Below are positions 51,121-62,580 of a stretch of 64,000 nucleotides of DNA, piece after piece (position 1 is the first letter of the stretch; each line of letters starts with the position of its first letter). The notes under the pieces were generated by a model. That model was not told the origin of the DNA and did not search any database. It worked only from the letters and a program-made list of their open reading frames with translations. This DNA is from Leifsonia virtsii (GTDB lineage: Bacteria; Actinomycetota; Actinomycetes; Actinomycetales; Microbacteriaceae), in assembly GCF_030433675.1 (NCBI RefSeq), contig NZ_JAROCB010000004.1, forward strand, positions 124,001 through 188,000, written 5' to 3'. The position numbers and the translations under genes are program-made.

Positions 51121-52452
51121 TCAGAGCCGGCCGGCGGCCTTCAGGGCCAGGTAGCGGTCGGCCAGGGCAGGCGGGAGATCGGCCGGGGAGCCGGTGACCA
51201 CGTCGCCACCGAGCCGGCGCACCGCCGCGGAGACCCGGCTGACGTCGAGCAGCGCCCGCTCCGCGGCTGCGGCTCGGTAGACCTCGTCGCGATCGTTCCT
51301 TTCTTGGGTGGCCGCAAGGGTGTCCGGATCCGTGACGCTCGCGACGACCACGAGGTGCTTCTCGGTGAGCTGGGGGAGCACCGACAGCAGCCCACGTGAG
51401 GCGCCGGGCGACTCGATCGAGGTCAGCAGCACCACCAGCGACCGCTGCGAGGTCACCGCGGAGACCTGGGCGGGGATCGCACTCCAGTCCATCTCGATGA
51501 TGGCCGGTTCGATCCCGGCCATCGCGTCCACCATGCGGGCGAGCAGCTCCGGCCCGCTCGCGCCCTGCACCCTCGCGCGCCGCACGCGGTCGTAGGCGAC
51601 GAGGTCGACGCGGTCGCCGGCGCGGGTGGCGAGCGCGGCGAGCAGCAGCGCCGACTCGAACGCCGTGTCGAGCCGCGGCTCGTCCGAGACCCGGCCCGCC
51701 GACGTCCTGGCCGAGTCGATCACGATCACGACCCGGCGATCGCGCTCCGGACGCCACGTGCGCACCATCACGCGGGCGCCGCTCCCGCCCGTCGGGTCGT
51801 GACGCCTCGCGGTCGCCCGCCAGTCGATCGAGCGCACGTCGTCGCCGCGCACGTACTCGCGGAGGGAGTCGAACTCGGTGCCCTGCCCGCGGAGCAGGAC
51901 CGTCGTGCTGCCTTCCAGCTCACGCAGCCGCGCCAGCCGCGACGGCAGGTGCTTGCGCGCGGTGAACGGCGGGAGCACGCGGATGCGGCCCGGCGCCTCC
52001 AGGGTCGCCTGCCGCGCCCACAGGTGCAGCGGGCCCCAGGCGCGGACGGTGACGTTGCGCACCCGTCGCTCGCCGCGCCGCCAGGGGCGGAGCGAGGTCT
52101 CCACGACGCGGCGCTCGCCCGCGGGGATGGCCACGCGCGTCCGGGACGGCTGGGCCGCCGCCGACGGCTCCCACGCGTCGCGCACGGTGCCGCGCAGCAT
52201 CCGGCGGCCGGCGTTGGTCACGTACAGCTCCGACAGCGCCTCGGTGCCGAGCCGGACGCGCGCGGGCAGTGTCCGCTGCAGAGCAACCGCTCGCGGGGAG
52301 GCGGCCAGCAGGAGGTCGACCACGCCGAGCGCGACGCACAGCGCGACCCACCCGCCGAGCGCGAGGTACGCCGTCGCCGAGCTCGCGCCGAGCAGCACGA
52401 CGGGCGCGATGCCGAAGGCGAGCAGCGCGACGAAACGTCCGGATACGGTCAC
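51121..52452 (-). CDS. DUF58 domain protein
   Basis: About 443 residues from GTG 52452, which follows the moxR stop by eight bases. Upstream codons of the longer open frame lie inside moxR and are a shadow. Two hydrophobic helices occupy the first 60 residues. The DUF58 core is at about 235-330: EFDSLREYVRGDDVRSIDWRATAR, then VIVIDSARTSAGRV, a von Willebrand A-like metal site. MoxR AAA+ ATPases with DUF58 partners are thought to act as chaperone or maturation systems for envelope functions. Confidence 0.88.
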   Translation of the reverse strand: MTVSGRFVALLAFGIAPVVLLGASSATAYLALGGWVALCVALGVVDLLLAASPRAVALQRTLPARVRLGTEALSELYVTNAGRRMLRGTVRDAWEPSAAAQPSRTRVAIPAGERRVVETSLRPWRRGERRVRNVTVRAWGPLHLWARQATLEAPGRIRVLPPFTARKHLPSRLARLRELEGSTTVLLRGQGTEFDSLREYVRGDDVRSIDWRATARRHDPTGGSGARVMVRTWRPERDRRVVIVIDSARTSAGRVSDEPRLDTAFESALLLAALATRAGDRVDLVAYDRVRRARVQGASGPELLARMVDAMAGIEPAIIEMDWSAIPAQVSAVTSQRSLVVLLTSIESPGASRGLLSVLPQLTEKHLVVVASVTDPDTLAATQERNDRDEVYRAAAAERALLDVSRVSAAVRRLGGDVVTGSPADLPPALADRYLALKAAGRL

Positions 52453-52460
52453 AGCGGCGC

Positions 52461-53464
<1,004 letters not shown>

Positions 53465-53468
<4 letters not shown>

Positions 53469-54730
53469 TCGTCCATTCTTCCGGTCGGGCCCGAGGTGGG
53501 CGTAACGGCGGCGCGGGCGGCGCGTTCGAGCTCCGCCAGGTCGTCGGAGAGCGCGATCAGGTCGCGGTCGGTGCGGGGGATGCGGTCGAGCAGCAGGTCG
53601 TGGATGGCGCCGCGGTCCCGGCGGGTGAGCGCGGCGACGGCGTCGGCGACCTCCGGCGTGCCGGCGGCGGACGGCAGTCCTGCCGTGGCGGCGAGCCGGC
53701 CGATCGAGCCGATCCGCAGCGCGTCGGCCGCCCGGAGGCGGGCGCTGGAGCGCTGGTAGAGCCGGGCCCGGCCCTCCCGGGTCTCGCCCGCTCGCACCAC
53801 CACAGGGAGGTTCTCGACGACGAGCGGACCGAACCGGCGGCCACGCCAGACCGCTGCGGCCACGAAGACGACGCCGAGCAGCAGCATGACCGGGGTGACC
53901 CAGCCCGGGGTGAGCGCGCCGATGTCCGGGGGTCCTGTGACCGGCCGGTCGTCGATCGACGGCAGGTACCAGACCAGCGTCCGGTGGCTCCCGAGCAGGT
54001 TGAGGGCGAGCGCCGCGTTGCCGAGCCGGTCGATGCCCTCGTTCGTGAGGACGCTGGAGGAGCCGAGCAGGTACACCGTGGCGTCGTCGTACGTGGTCCG
54101 CACCAGCGAGGCCCTGCCGTCGCGGTCGGCGAAGCAGGCGGCGTCGTCGTCGCCGGAGACCCGGAAGGTGCCGGGATATCCGGCGCTCTCGTCCGAGACC
54201 GCCCGAGGGTCGATGCGCTCCGCCCGCTGGGCCGCCGGCACGTCGCAGCCGGCCCGGACGGGTCCGCCGGGCGAGCCTGCGGCGGCGACTTCGGGCGCGA
54301 CGAGCCGGAGCGCCCGGAAGTCGGGCTCGACCAGCACCAGGGTGAGCCCGTCGGTGGCCAGTGCCCGGTAGTGGTCCTCTGTGAGGTTGCCGTCGGGGTC
54401 GTAGACGAGCACGGTGGCGTCGTCGGCGGCAGCGTCCTGCGCCGCCTTCAGCGTGCTCGCCGTCCGCACATCCACGCCGTGGGAGCGGAGCACCTGCGCG
54501 ACCGCCTTCGCGCCTCCCGGGGCCGGGTTCTTCGCGTCCAGCGGCGTGCCCTGGTCGACGCGGCCGCCGGTCAGCAGGATGCCGAACACGGCCACCGCCA
54601 CGGCGATCGCGGCGAGGATCAGCCACGGGACGGCGCGGCGGGTGGTCTGGCGGACGGTCGCGGAGACGGCGGTCGCCGTCTCCGGCGCAGCCGTGTCCGG
54701 GCGCTCGCGCTCTGGCGCTGCAGCGGTCAT
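53465..54730 (-). CDS. DUF4350 domain membrane protein
   Basis: 421 residues from ATG 54730, overlapping the DUF4129 stop by four bases. A helix near 33-53 (PWLILAAIAVAVAVFGILL) leads to an outer domain with TPLDAKNPAPGGAKAVAQVL and DDATVLVYDPDGNLTEDHY, resembling the GATase-like DUF4350 fold found in MoxR modules. A second helix occurs near 300-318 (VTPVMLLLGVVFVAAAVW), then a cytosolic C-terminus. Domain name follows from pattern and context; no activity known. Confidence 0.85.
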
Positions 54731-55383
54731 ACCGGCACCGCCGGCAGGGTGACAAGGGCGGCCTCCAGCCGCTGATCGAGGGCGACGGCCTGCTGGTAGG
54801 CGGACTCCGTGCCGGGCCGATCGAGGTAGCGGACCTCGTCGAAGGAGCGTGCCGCCGCTCGCAGGGCCTCCGTCTCGACCCCGAACACCTCGGCCGCGCG
54901 ATGGGAGAACTCGGTGGCGGTCGTCCCGGGGGAGACGCGCACCAGTGTCCGTTCGTGGAGGGCTGCTGCGATGGCGCGGAACCGCTCCTCGATCGCCGTC
55001 GCCCAGTCGCCGGAGCGGGCCGCGCTCTCGGACGAGGCGCGGAGCTCCGCGGCGGTGCGCAGCTCGGACCCGAACAGGGACCGCCGCTCGACGGCCGCCC
55101 GCCGGTTCAAGCGCGGCCGTCCGTAGATCAGGAAAGCGGCCACGATGAGGCCGGCCAGCACGAGGAGGATCGCCACCACGATCACCGAGGAGGCGTTCCC
55201 GGCCGGCCCGGTGAACAGCGAGCCGATCCAGTCGAGCACCGCCTTGGAGGCGAGATCGAACCAGGTCGGCTTCGCCGCCTGGTATTCCGGGCGCGCCAGC
55301 TCCTCGCGCAGCCACTCCTGCGCCTCCGGCGAGCTGGGGTCGACCGGGATGTCGAAGGGAACCACGATCAGCCGGCGGGCCAC
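54727..55383 (-). CDS. DUF4129 domain membrane protein
   Basis: About 218 residues. Starts at GTG 55383 or GTG 55365; both lie at the end of the upstream gene and neither has a clear Shine-Dalgarno, so the start is unsure. SSPEAQEWLREELARPEYQ is N-terminal; a helix (VIVVAILLVLAGLIVAAFLIY) is near residue 85. A cytosolic C-terminal DUF4129 domain follows with DWATAIEERFRAIAAALHERTLV and GTTATEFSHRAAEVFG, which is the family core. It is coupled to the DUF4350 gene by a four-base overlap. Confidence 0.85.
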   Translation of the reverse strand: MARRLIVVPFDIPVDPSSPEAQEWLREELARPEYQAAKPTWFDLASKAVLDWIGSLFTGPAGNASSVIVVAILLVLAGLIVAAFLIYGRPRLNRRAAVERRSLFGSELRTAAELRASSESAARSGDWATAIEERFRAIAAALHERTLVRVSPGTTATEFSHRAAEVFGVETEALRAAARSFDEVRYLDRPGTESAYQQAVALDQRLEAALVTLPAVPV

Positions 55384-56630
55384 CCGGCGCCGGGCGCGGC
55401 GGCGGGCCGTGCGGGCGGGAGGTACGGGTCGGGGAGGTCCTGACCGGTCTGGCGGCCCTCGACGAAGCGGACGAGCTCCAGGTCGAGGCCCTCCTTGCGC
55501 ATCCTCAGGTCGATGTAGAGCAGCGCGACGGCGGCGGTCTGGATGACGCTCCCGATCGCGCCGACGATGGCGCCGACGATGCTCGCCAGCACGTTGACGC
55601 TCAGCTGGGCGACGAGCACCTCGGTCAGCGGGTCGGCCGAGGTGGCGGAGGTCGGGGCGACCACGCCGCCGATCAGGATGCCGAGGAAGCCGAACGGCGT
55701 CGTCACGGCTTGCGTGATGGCCCAGACGATGACGCCGACGAGCAGGATGATGCCCAGCGTCCGCCAGAAGTATCCCGTGGTGAGGCGCCACGACCGCGCG
55801 ACCGCGGCGGTGAGCGGCAGCCGCTCCAGCACGATCGCGCTCGGCACCATCGCGAGCTTCGTGTTGACCCAGAAGGCCAGCACGATGAGGGCGAGGCCGC
55901 CGAAGATGCCGACGAGCACCGTGCCGATGATGCCTGCGGTCCCGCCGATCGTGGCGAGCGCGAACGCGACGGCGACGACGAGGGCGACCGCGACGATCCA
56001 GGCGAGGGCGAAGAGCAGCGTCCAGCCGATCAGGGCGCCGAGCCGGCCGCGGACGAGCCGCCAGACCGCACCGAAGGTGAGCTTCTCGCCGAGGGACTCG
56101 CGCGCCACCTCGCCGACGATGACGCCCTGCAGGAGCCCGCTGAAGACGGTGGAGACGACGAGCGCGAGCGCGCCCAGCACGATCCCGCCGCCGACCAGCC
56201 CGGCCTGGAGCGCCGGCTGGTCCTGCGCCTCGCCGGAGGCGGCGCGGCTGACGAGGAACGCCGCAGCGCCTGCGATGACGACGGTCACCACGATCTGCGG
56301 GATGCCCTGCAGCAGCAGGGCCGCGCCGACGGTGATCCGCGGGTTGCGGCGCAGCGCCTGGAACGGCGCGGCCAGGATGGGCCCGAGCGTCAGCGGGCGC
56401 AGCGGGATGAGGCCGGGCTTCGGCGGCGGCGTCCACGCGGGCTGCGCGCCGGGAGGCGGGTAGCCCTGCTGCCAGCCGGGCTGCTGCTGCCACTGCTGCT
56501 GACCGTACGGCGGCTGCTGCTGTCCGTACTGCGGCTGCTGCGGCTGCCCCCACTGGCCCTGCGGCCGGCCGTCCTGTGCGGGGTCGCCCCCACCGGATCC
56601 CGGCGCCTGCCACGTCTGATCGTCACTCAC
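55368..56630 (-). CDS. Multi-spanning membrane protein with Gln/Pro-rich N-terminus
   Basis: 420 residues from GTG 56630, which is preceded by GGAAGG. The N-terminal 65 residues are a Gln/Pro/Tyr/Gly-rich low-complexity stretch. Then LIPLRPLTLGPILAAPFQALRRNP, the pattern of the glycerophosphoryl diester phosphodiesterase-type membrane domain found in many actinobacterial proteins, and about seven to eight helices. It has an Ala/Pro-rich tail. It begins a run of minus-strand genes (DUF4129, DUF4350, MoxR, DUF58) and probably starts that operon. Function unknown. Confidence 0.78.
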   Translation of the reverse strand: MSDDQTWQAPGSGGGDPAQDGRPQGQWGQPQQPQYGQQQPPYGQQQWQQQPGWQQGYPPPGAQPAWTPPPKPGLIPLRPLTLGPILAAPFQALRRNPRITVGAALLLQGIPQIVVTVVIAGAAAFLVSRAASGEAQDQPALQAGLVGGGIVLGALALVVSTVFSGLLQGVIVGEVARESLGEKLTFGAVWRLVRGRLGALIGWTLLFALAWIVAVALVVAVAFALATIGGTAGIIGTVLVGIFGGLALIVLAFWVNTKLAMVPSAIVLERLPLTAAVARSWRLTTGYFWRTLGIILLVGVIVWAITQAVTTPFGFLGILIGGVVAPTSATSADPLTEVLVAQLSVNVLASIVGAIVGAIGSVIQTAAVALLYIDLRMRKEGLDLELVRFVEGRQTGQDLPDPYLPPARPAAAPGAGWPAG

Positions 56631-56808
56631 CCCGTGCCCTTCCGTCCCCGCGCGTTGCTCCCATGCTGGCACATCGGCTCACGGCACGATGCCCCATCCA
56701 CAGGGCACACAGGGCTTTCATTCAAGCCCGTGCCAGCCCGGTGCCATTACGCTGGTCATGTCGTACCGCGGCCGAGGCCGCTCGAGAGGGGTTCGGGGAA
56801 CATCCGAC

Positions 56809-57492
56809 ATGACTAGTCGCATCCTGGTGGTCGACGACGACACCGCGCTTGCGGAGATGATCGGCATCGTCCTGCGCACCGAGGGCTTCGACCCCGTGTT
56901 CTGCGAAGACGGGGCGCTCGCAGTCGACATCTTCCGGTCGGCGAAGCCCGACCTCGTCCTCCTCGACCTCATGCTCCCCGGACTCGACGGCATCGAGGTG
57001 TGCAGCCGCATCCGGGCCGAATCCGGCACGCCGATCATCATGCTCACCGCGAAGTCCGACACCGCCGACGTGGTGAAGGGCCTGGAGTCCGGCGCCGACG
57101 ACTACATGGTGAAGCCCTTCAACCCGAAGGAGCTCGTCGCCCGCATCCGCACCCGGCTCCGTCCCGCCCCCGCGGCGCCGCCCTCCGACGAGCTGACGGT
57201 CGGCGACCTCGTCGTCGACGTCGCCGGTCACGAGGTCCGCAGAGGCGACGCCCGCATCGCGCTGACGCCCCTGGAGTTCGACCTGCTGCTCGCCCTCGCC
57301 TCCAAGCCGCAGCAGGTCTTCACGCGCGAGATGCTGCTCGAGCAGGTGTGGGGGTACCACTACAAGGCGGACACGCGCCTGGTGAACGTGCACGTCCAGC
57401 GGCTCCGCGCCAAGGTGGAGCAGGACCCGGACAACCCGAAGATCGTCATGACCGTGCGCGGCGTCGGCTACCGCGCCGGCGCGGCTGCGTAG
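56809..57492 (+). CDS. mtrA: Response regulator MtrA
   Basis: OmpR/PhoB-family regulator of the MtrAB system, which in actinobacteria controls cell division and wall genes. 227 residues from ATG 56809; the in-frame ATG at 56689 would add residues unlike the family. The receiver starts RILVVDDDTALAEMIG, the phospho-acceptor Asp is in LVLLDLMLPGLDG, Lys in YMVKPFNPKELVARI. The winged helix ends LEQVWGYHYKADTRLVNVHVQRL and VRGVGYRAG. It is followed by mtrB after 15 bases. Confidence 0.96.
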   Translation: MTSRILVVDDDTALAEMIGIVLRTEGFDPVFCEDGALAVDIFRSAKPDLVLLDLMLPGLDGIEVCSRIRAESGTPIIMLTAKSDTADVVKGLESGADDYMVKPFNPKELVARIRTRLRPAPAAPPSDELTVGDLVVDVAGHEVRRGDARIALTPLEFDLLLALASKPQQVFTREMLLEQVWGYHYKADTRLVNVHVQRLRAKVEQDPDNPKIVMTVRGVGYRAGAAA

Positions 57493-57507
57493 CCGACGGA
57501 GACCGGG

Positions 57508-59136
57508 ATGCGCTGGTGGCCGACGCGGGACGGGTGGCGCCAGGCGCCGGCCCGGATCGCCCACCTGTGGCGCAGCTCCCTGCAGCTGCGCACGGTGGCG
57601 ATCACGCTGCTGCTCACCGGGGTCGCCATCCTCGCCACCGGCGTCTACATGGCGCTCAGCATCAGCAACGACCTCTACCAGTCGCGCCTCGACCAGGCGC
57701 TGCGCGACTCCAGCCGTGCGACGACCACGGCACAGTCGACCCTGAACGCCTCGGACGTGTCCTCCGGAGACGCCGGCAAGAACCTGCTCAACACCGTGCT
57801 GCAGAGCGTCCAGGCCTCCACTTCGAGCCGCCTGGTCGCGGCCTACCGCGTGCCGGGTCAGGACACCGGCGTGCTCGCACCGCCGGATCGCGGCAGCCCC
57901 GCCATCAACTCGGTGATCTCGCCCGAGCTGCGCGAGAAGGTGCAGAAGGGCGGGACCAAGCAGTACTACCAGTCGGTGGCGCTGCCCGCGGCGAGCGGCA
58001 ACACGGACCCCGGGATCGTCGTCGGGTCGCAGCTGACCCTTCCGTCGTACGGCAAGTACGAGCTCTACATCGGCTACAACCTTCGTGACTCCGAGAACAC
58101 GCTGCTGTTCGTCCAGAGCACGCTGCTGCTCGCGGGCCTCGCGCTGGTGCTGCTGATCGGGGCGATCACCTGGGTGATCGTGCGCTTCGTCGTCGAGCCG
58201 ATCCGGGTGGCCGCGCAGACCAGTGAACGGCTCGCCGCGGGCGACCTCGCCGTCCGCATCCCGGAGAAGGGCGAAGACGTCTTCGCATCGCTTGCCCGCT
58301 CCTTCAACGGAATGGCCGACAGCCTGCAGAGCCAGATCAACCAGCTGGCGACGCTGTCGCAGCTCCAGCAGCGCTTCGTGTCGGACGTCTCGCACGAGCT
58401 GCGGACGCCGCTCACCACCATTCGCCTGGCCGGTGACGTCATCTACGACCAGCGGGAGGGCTTCGCACCGGCGACCGCTCGCACCGCCGAGCTGCTGCAC
58501 ACCCAGGTCGAGCGCTTCGACCGGCTGCTCTCCGACCTGCTCGAGATCAGCCGCTACGACGCCGGCTCCGTGGTGCTCGACGCCGAGCCGACGAACCTGG
58601 TGCGGCTGGCCGAGGACTGCGTCGACGAGCTGCGGACGCTGGCGGAGCAGAACGGATCGGAGCTGACCCTGGACGCGCCGGGCGGCTACTTCGACGTTCC
58701 GATGGACCCCCGCCGCATCCGCCGGGTGGTGCGCAACCTGATCGGCAACGCCATCGAGCACGGCGAGGGCCGGCCGGTCGTCGTCACGGTCGACAGCAAC
58801 GAGAGCGCCGTCGCGCTCGCCGTGCGCGACTACGGCATCGGCATGAACCCGCAGGACACCGGCCACGTCTTCGACCGCTTCTGGCGTGCCGACCCCTCGC
58901 GCAAGCGCACTCTCGGCGGCACCGGCCTCGGACTCGCCATCTCTCTCGAAGACGCCACCCTCCACTCCGGCTGGCTGCAGGTGTGGTCGGCCCCAGGCGC
59001 GGGATCGTGCTTCCGGCTGACCCTTCCGCGCGTCATCGGGCGCGAGATCACGGCGTCGCCGCTCCCGCTGCCGCCGGCCGACGCCGGCGCGACGATGCCG
59101 CAGGGCGCGGGTTCCGGAAGCGAGGCGCGCGCATGA
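57508..59136 (+). CDS. mtrB: Sensor histidine kinase MtrB
   Basis: 542 residues. Two membrane helices near 35-55 and 205-230 frame an outer sensor domain. A HAMP domain follows ([19 protein letters not shown]), then the H-box [21 protein letters not shown] with the phospho-accepting His, and N, G1 and G2 boxes of the ATPase: [29 protein letters not shown] and [10 protein letters not shown]. Its partner MtrA lies upstream and the lipoprotein LpqB overlaps its stop by four bases (ATGA), the conserved mtrA-mtrB-lpqB order. Confidence 0.96.
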   Translation: MRWWPTRDGWRQAPARIAHLWRSSLQLRTVAITLLLTGVAILATGVYMALSISNDLYQSRLDQALRDSSRATTTAQSTLNASDVSSGDAGKNLLNTVLQSVQASTSSRLVAAYRVPGQDTGVLAPPDRGSPAINSVISPELREKVQKGGTKQYYQSVALPAASGNTDPGIVVGSQLTLPSYGKYELYIGYNLRDSENTLLFVQSTLLLAGLALVLLIGAITWVIVRFVVEPIRVAAQTSERLAAGDLAVRIPEKGEDVFASLARSFNGMADSLQSQINQLATLSQLQQRFVSDVSHELRTPLTTIRLAGDVIYDQREGFAPATARTAELLHTQVERFDRLLSDLLEISRYDAGSVVLDAEPTNLVRLAEDCVDELRTLAEQNGSELTLDAPGGYFDVPMDPRRIRRVVRNLIGNAIEHGEGRPVVVTVDSNESAVALAVRDYGIGMNPQDTGHVFDRFWRADPSRKRTLGGTGLGLAISLEDATLHSGWLQVWSAPGAGSCFRLTLPRVIGREITASPLPLPPADAGATMPQGAGSGSEARA

Positions 59137-60842
59137 GCCGGGTCGGGCCGAAGCGGGCGATACGGGCAGCGGTCTCCTCGCTCGCGGTGCTGCTCGTCGC
59201 CGCGCTCGCCGCGTGCGCCAGCATCCCGGACTCCGGCCCCGTCCGGCAGGGCGCGCCCGTCGCCCAGGTGAACGATCCGCTCGACCTGGACTTCAACCCG
59301 TCGCCGCCCGAGAAGGGCGCCAGCCAGCAGCGGATCGTGCAGGGCTTCATCGACGCCGCATCCAGCCCGAAGAACAATTTCGCGATCGCGCGCGAGTACC
59401 TGAGCCGGTCGATGGCAGCGAGCTGGAACCCCGACGAGTCGGTCACGGTCGACGACGGCCGCAACCGCTCGTACGACGACGAGGGCACGCTCTGGCGCGT
59501 CGAGGTCACCCCGGTGGCCAACGTGGACGCCGTCGGCGCCTTCCACCCGGTCGCCAGCACCGCGCCGGTGGGGCTGAACTACCAGCTGGTCCGGGAGAAC
59601 GGCGAGTGGCGCATCTCGGTGGCCCCCGACGGCGTCGTGATCGACGACCCCACCTTCCGCGCCGTCTACGCGCAGCAGACGCTGTACTTCTACAGCCCGG
59701 GATGGGCGTACCTGGTGCCGGACGCCCGCTGGTTCCCGGCGCGCGTGGCCTCCGCGGCGACCCGGGTGGCGAGCGCCCTGCTCGCCGGTCCCGCGCCGTG
59801 GCTGACCGGGGCGGTCGCCACCTCGTTCCCCAAGGGTACGCAGCTCGCGGTGCCGTCGGTGACGACCGCGGGCGGGGTGGCGCAAGTCGACCTGAGCTCG
59901 GAGGCCGGGCAGGCGGACCCGGTGCAGCTGCAGCGGATGCAGTACCAGCTGGAGCAGTCGCTCGGCAGCCTCGCGCAGAGCGTCCAGCTCTCCATCGAGG
60001 GGAACGTCCAGCAGGTGCCGTCGCTCGGTGCGTCGGCCCTCCCGCTGCGGAACCCGCCGGTGGACTCGCACCCGTTCGTCTACCGCGGCGACATCTTCGG
60101 CTCCCTGAACGGCGACACGGTCAGCGCGCTCAGCGGGCTGAGCGACAAGATCGTCGCCCTGCAGCCGACGGCGGTCGCCCTCACCGCGGCGCGCGATCAG
60201 GCGGCGGTGCTGTCGGCAGGAAGCGTGTTCTCGGTCCGGAAGAGCGGGGAGCCGGTGCGGGTGGACGCGCGGCCCGGCCTGACCGGCCCGTCGGTCGACC
60301 CGGACGGCTGGGTGTGGTCGGTTCCCGTGGAATCGCCGAGCGCCATCCAGGTCACGACTCCGACCGGCGGGGACCCGCATTCCGTCGCTGCGGACTGGCC
60401 GGGGGCGACGGCGATCCTCTCGCTCGCGGTCTCCCGGGACGGGACGCGCGTCGCCGCGCTGCTGCGCACGGCGACGGGCTACTCGCTGATGGCGGCCGGC
60501 ATCGTCCGCAACGGCAACGGCTCGCCGACGTCGCTCACGGATCCGATCGAGCTGGCGGTGCCGGACGGCACCCCGCGGTCGGCGGCGTGGACGAGCGACA
60601 TCACGGTGGCCGTGCTGAGCACGACCAGCGGCGAGGCGACGACCATCACCCAGCAGACCGTCGGCGGGGAGCAGACGACGACCGCAGGGCCGGCGAGCGG
60701 CCGGACCATCGTCGGCGCGTCGGGGCTGGCCCCGTACGTCGTCCTGAGCGCGGACGGGACACTGCTGGCGCCCACCGGTACGGGGTGGCAGGCGCAGACC
60801 GACAAGGTGGGTGCGGTCGCGGTGCAGCACGGGCAGCCGTAA
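59133..60842 (+). CDS. lpqB: Lipoprotein LpqB
   Basis: 569 residues from ATG 59133, which overlaps the mtrB stop. Signal peptide with a lipobox ending LAAC; Cys 28 would be the lipidated residue. A GerMN-like domain (about 60-330) contains [20 protein letters not shown] and [20 protein letters not shown], followed by a beta-propeller-like C-terminal domain ([13 protein letters not shown]). LpqB modulates MtrB signalling in mycobacteria; the same is expected here. Confidence 0.95.
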   Translation: MSRVGPKRAIRAAVSSLAVLLVAALAACASIPDSGPVRQGAPVAQVNDPLDLDFNPSPPEKGASQQRIVQGFIDAASSPKNNFAIAREYLSRSMAASWNPDESVTVDDGRNRSYDDEGTLWRVEVTPVANVDAVGAFHPVASTAPVGLNYQLVRENGEWRISVAPDGVVIDDPTFRAVYAQQTLYFYSPGWAYLVPDARWFPARVASAATRVASALLAGPAPWLTGAVATSFPKGTQLAVPSVTTAGGVAQVDLSSEAGQADPVQLQRMQYQLEQSLGSLAQSVQLSIEGNVQQVPSLGASALPLRNPPVDSHPFVYRGDIFGSLNGDTVSALSGLSDKIVALQPTAVALTAARDQAAVLSAGSVFSVRKSGEPVRVDARPGLTGPSVDPDGWVWSVPVESPSAIQVTTPTGGDPHSVAADWPGATAILSLAVSRDGTRVAALLRTATGYSLMAAGIVRNGNGSPTSLTDPIELAVPDGTPRSAAWTSDITVAVLSTTSGEATTITQQTVGGEQTTTAGPASGRTIVGASGLAPYVVLSADGTLLAPTGTGWQAQTDKVGAVAVQHGQP

Positions 60843-60930
60843 CCCCGTCCACAACCCGGGGACCCGGGACGTTCTCCACAGTTTCCGGGCTCCGGCTCCA
60901 CCCGCGGCCGCAACCCGCGAGGCTCGGACC

Positions 60931-61626
60931 ATGACAGCTCACACCCTGATCCGCGAATCCCTTCTCGACGCCGCTGCGGTGGTCCTCCCGGTGCGGTGCG
61001 CCGGCTGCGGTCGGCCGGACCGCTCGTTGTGCGACGCCTGCCTGGAGGCCGTGCGCCCGGCCGCCCGGGTCCACGACGCGCGCGGCGTCCCGGTGTGCTC
61101 TGCGCTGCCGTACGAGGGCGTGGCGCGGCGGGTGCTCCTCGCGTACAAAGACGGCGGCAGGGTCGACGTGGCTCGGGCACTCGGGCGGGCGCTCCGCGGC
61201 GCGATCGCCGAGGCCCAGCGGCAGGCGCCGGCGGTGGGGGAGCGGTCAGCGCTCCTGCCGGTGCTGATCCCGTCGACCCGGGCGGCGTGGCGGCGGCGGG
61301 GGTACCACCCCACGCGTTCGGTGCTGGCGCGGGCGCACATCCTCGTCCCTCCGCTGTGGCGCGCGCTGCGGCTCTCCCGGCAGACGGCGGACCAGGCGGG
61401 CCTTTCGGCGGACGAGCGGTCGGGCAACCGCGACGGCAGCATGGTCGCCTCCCGGCGGCTGGCCGGCCGCGAGTGCCTGATCGTCGACGACATCGTCACC
61501 TCGGGCGCGACGGTCGCCGAGGCGGCCCGCGCGATCCGCGTCGCCGGGGGAAGAGTGGTGGGTGCGGCGGCCATCGCACGGACGCCTCGCCGCTCCTCGG
61601 CAGGCGCAGAGGCGACGCTCAGGTGA
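60931..61626 (+). CDS. comF: ComF family phosphoribosyltransferase-like protein
   Basis: 231 residues from ATG 60931. An N-terminal zinc-finger-like segment (VRCAGCGRPDRSLCDACLEAV) and a C-terminal type I phosphoribosyltransferase fold with RLAGRECLIVDDIVTSGATVAEAAR, the PRPP-binding motif. Between them are YKDGGRVDVARALGRAL and STRAAWRRRGYHPTRSVLARA. ComF acts in DNA uptake in competent bacteria, but actinobacteria keep homologues of uncertain role. No other competence genes are nearby. Confidence 0.88.
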   Translation: MTAHTLIRESLLDAAAVVLPVRCAGCGRPDRSLCDACLEAVRPAARVHDARGVPVCSALPYEGVARRVLLAYKDGGRVDVARALGRALRGAIAEAQRQAPAVGERSALLPVLIPSTRAAWRRRGYHPTRSVLARAHILVPPLWRALRLSRQTADQAGLSADERSGNRDGSMVASRRLAGRECLIVDDIVTSGATVAEAARAIRVAGGRVVGAAAIARTPRRSSAGAEATLR

Positions 61627-61754
61627 CCCCGGGGAAATGCCGTGTGTTTTCCGGTTTCCTAATGGGGGAGACCGCACTACGGTAGTCGGAAAGGCGAGAG
61701 CGATCCGCCCTTCTTGATCCCGGGCGGACATCGCGCCAGATCAGGGAGGTCTTC

Positions 61755-62456
61755 ATGGACATCAACATCATCGGACGCAACCTGGACATCACTGATCGCT
61801 TCCGGGAGTACGCCACCGAGAAATCGGAGAAGGTGTCGCACCTGGCCGAACGAGCGATCTCGTTCGAGATCAAGGTCAGCCGGCACAACGAGAAGCTCGG
61901 TGGGCAGAACGGCGACGACCGGGTCGAGCTGACGCTCGTCGGGCCGAAGGCCGTCGTGCGATCGGAAGCGACGGGAACGGACAAGTACGCCGCCTTCGAC
62001 ATCGCGCTCGGCAAGCTCCTGGAACGCGTGCGGCGTGCGAAGGACCGGAGGAAGGTCCATCGCGGTCAGCACAGGCCGACCTCGTTGCGCGAGGCGAGCA
62101 CCGGCGGCTTCAGCGCCGTCGGCCTCGAGGCCGCGCCGGTCGCCGTGCTCGACCAGGTCCGCACCGGCAGCCTGCCTGCCGTGTCCGATGAGACGGAGGA
62201 GAAGTCGGAGGCCGAGGAGGACTACAGCCCTGTGGTCATCCGCAAGAAGGTCTTCGCCTCCGTGCCCATGACCGTCGACGACGCCCTCTACTACATGGAG
62301 CTCGTCGGCCACGACTTCTACCTGTTCGTCGATCAGGAGACCCAGCGTCCGAGCGTGGTCTACCGGCGCAAAGGCTGGGACTACGGCGTGATCACCCTCG
62401 ACGACGACGCCGAAGAGCTGCAGGAGGCGGCCACCGCCGCCCGCAAGCTCGGCTGA
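61755..62456 (+). CDS. hpf: Long-form ribosome hibernation promoting factor
   Basis: 233 residues. The N-terminal domain (about 1-105) has MDINIIGRNLDITDRFREYA and binds the 30S decoding region, blocking translation. A linker rich in Glu follows. The C-terminal dimerisation domain (about 170-230) has VVIRKKVFASVPMTVDDALYYMEL and GHDFYLFVDQETQRPSVVYRR, which mediates 100S ribosome dimers. GGGAGG lies nine bases before the ATG. TACGGT at 61678 is a possible -10. It is next to secA, as in many actinobacteria. Confidence 0.95.
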   Translation: MDINIIGRNLDITDRFREYATEKSEKVSHLAERAISFEIKVSRHNEKLGGQNGDDRVELTLVGPKAVVRSEATGTDKYAAFDIALGKLLERVRRAKDRRKVHRGQHRPTSLREASTGGFSAVGLEAAPVAVLDQVRTGSLPAVSDETEEKSEAEEDYSPVVIRKKVFASVPMTVDDALYYMELVGHDFYLFVDQETQRPSVVYRRKGWDYGVITLDDDAEELQEAATAARKLG

Positions 62457-62484
62457 CGTCCGGGCCCGATCGCGTGACAGCGCC

Positions 62485-62515
62485 GATGGCGGCCGCCCGG
62501 GCGGCGGTCGCCATC
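62485..62515. terminator. Strong hairpin after hpf
   Basis: GATGGCG (62485-62491) pairs with CGCCATC (62509-62515); inside, GCCGCCCGGGCGGC (62492-62505) is a perfect palindrome, with GGT bulged. No U-tract. It lies between convergent hpf and the beta-lactamase gene and could serve both. Confidence 0.6.
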
Positions 62516-62520
62516 GACGC

Positions 62521-62580
62521 CCGGGCGCGGGTCAGCCGGGCGCGGGTCAGCCGGACGCGCGTCAGCCGGGCGCGCGTCAG
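62521..62580. repeat. Four tandem 15-bp repeats at the 3' end of the beta-lactamase gene
   Basis: The unit CCGGGCGCGGGTCAG occurs exactly at 62521-62535 and 62536-62550. One variant copy is CCGGACGCGCGTCAG (62551-62565) and another is CCGGGCGCGCGTCAG (62566-62580). The final copy contains the beta-lactamase stop codon (62577-62579), and because 15 is a multiple of 3 every copy repeats a stop in that frame. Confidence 0.9.

Noticed and set aside
60846-60880. DnaA-box-like words (TTCTCCACA, GTCCACA) upstream of comF
   Set aside because: Two imperfect matches without a cluster, AT-rich region or replication genes. Not an origin.
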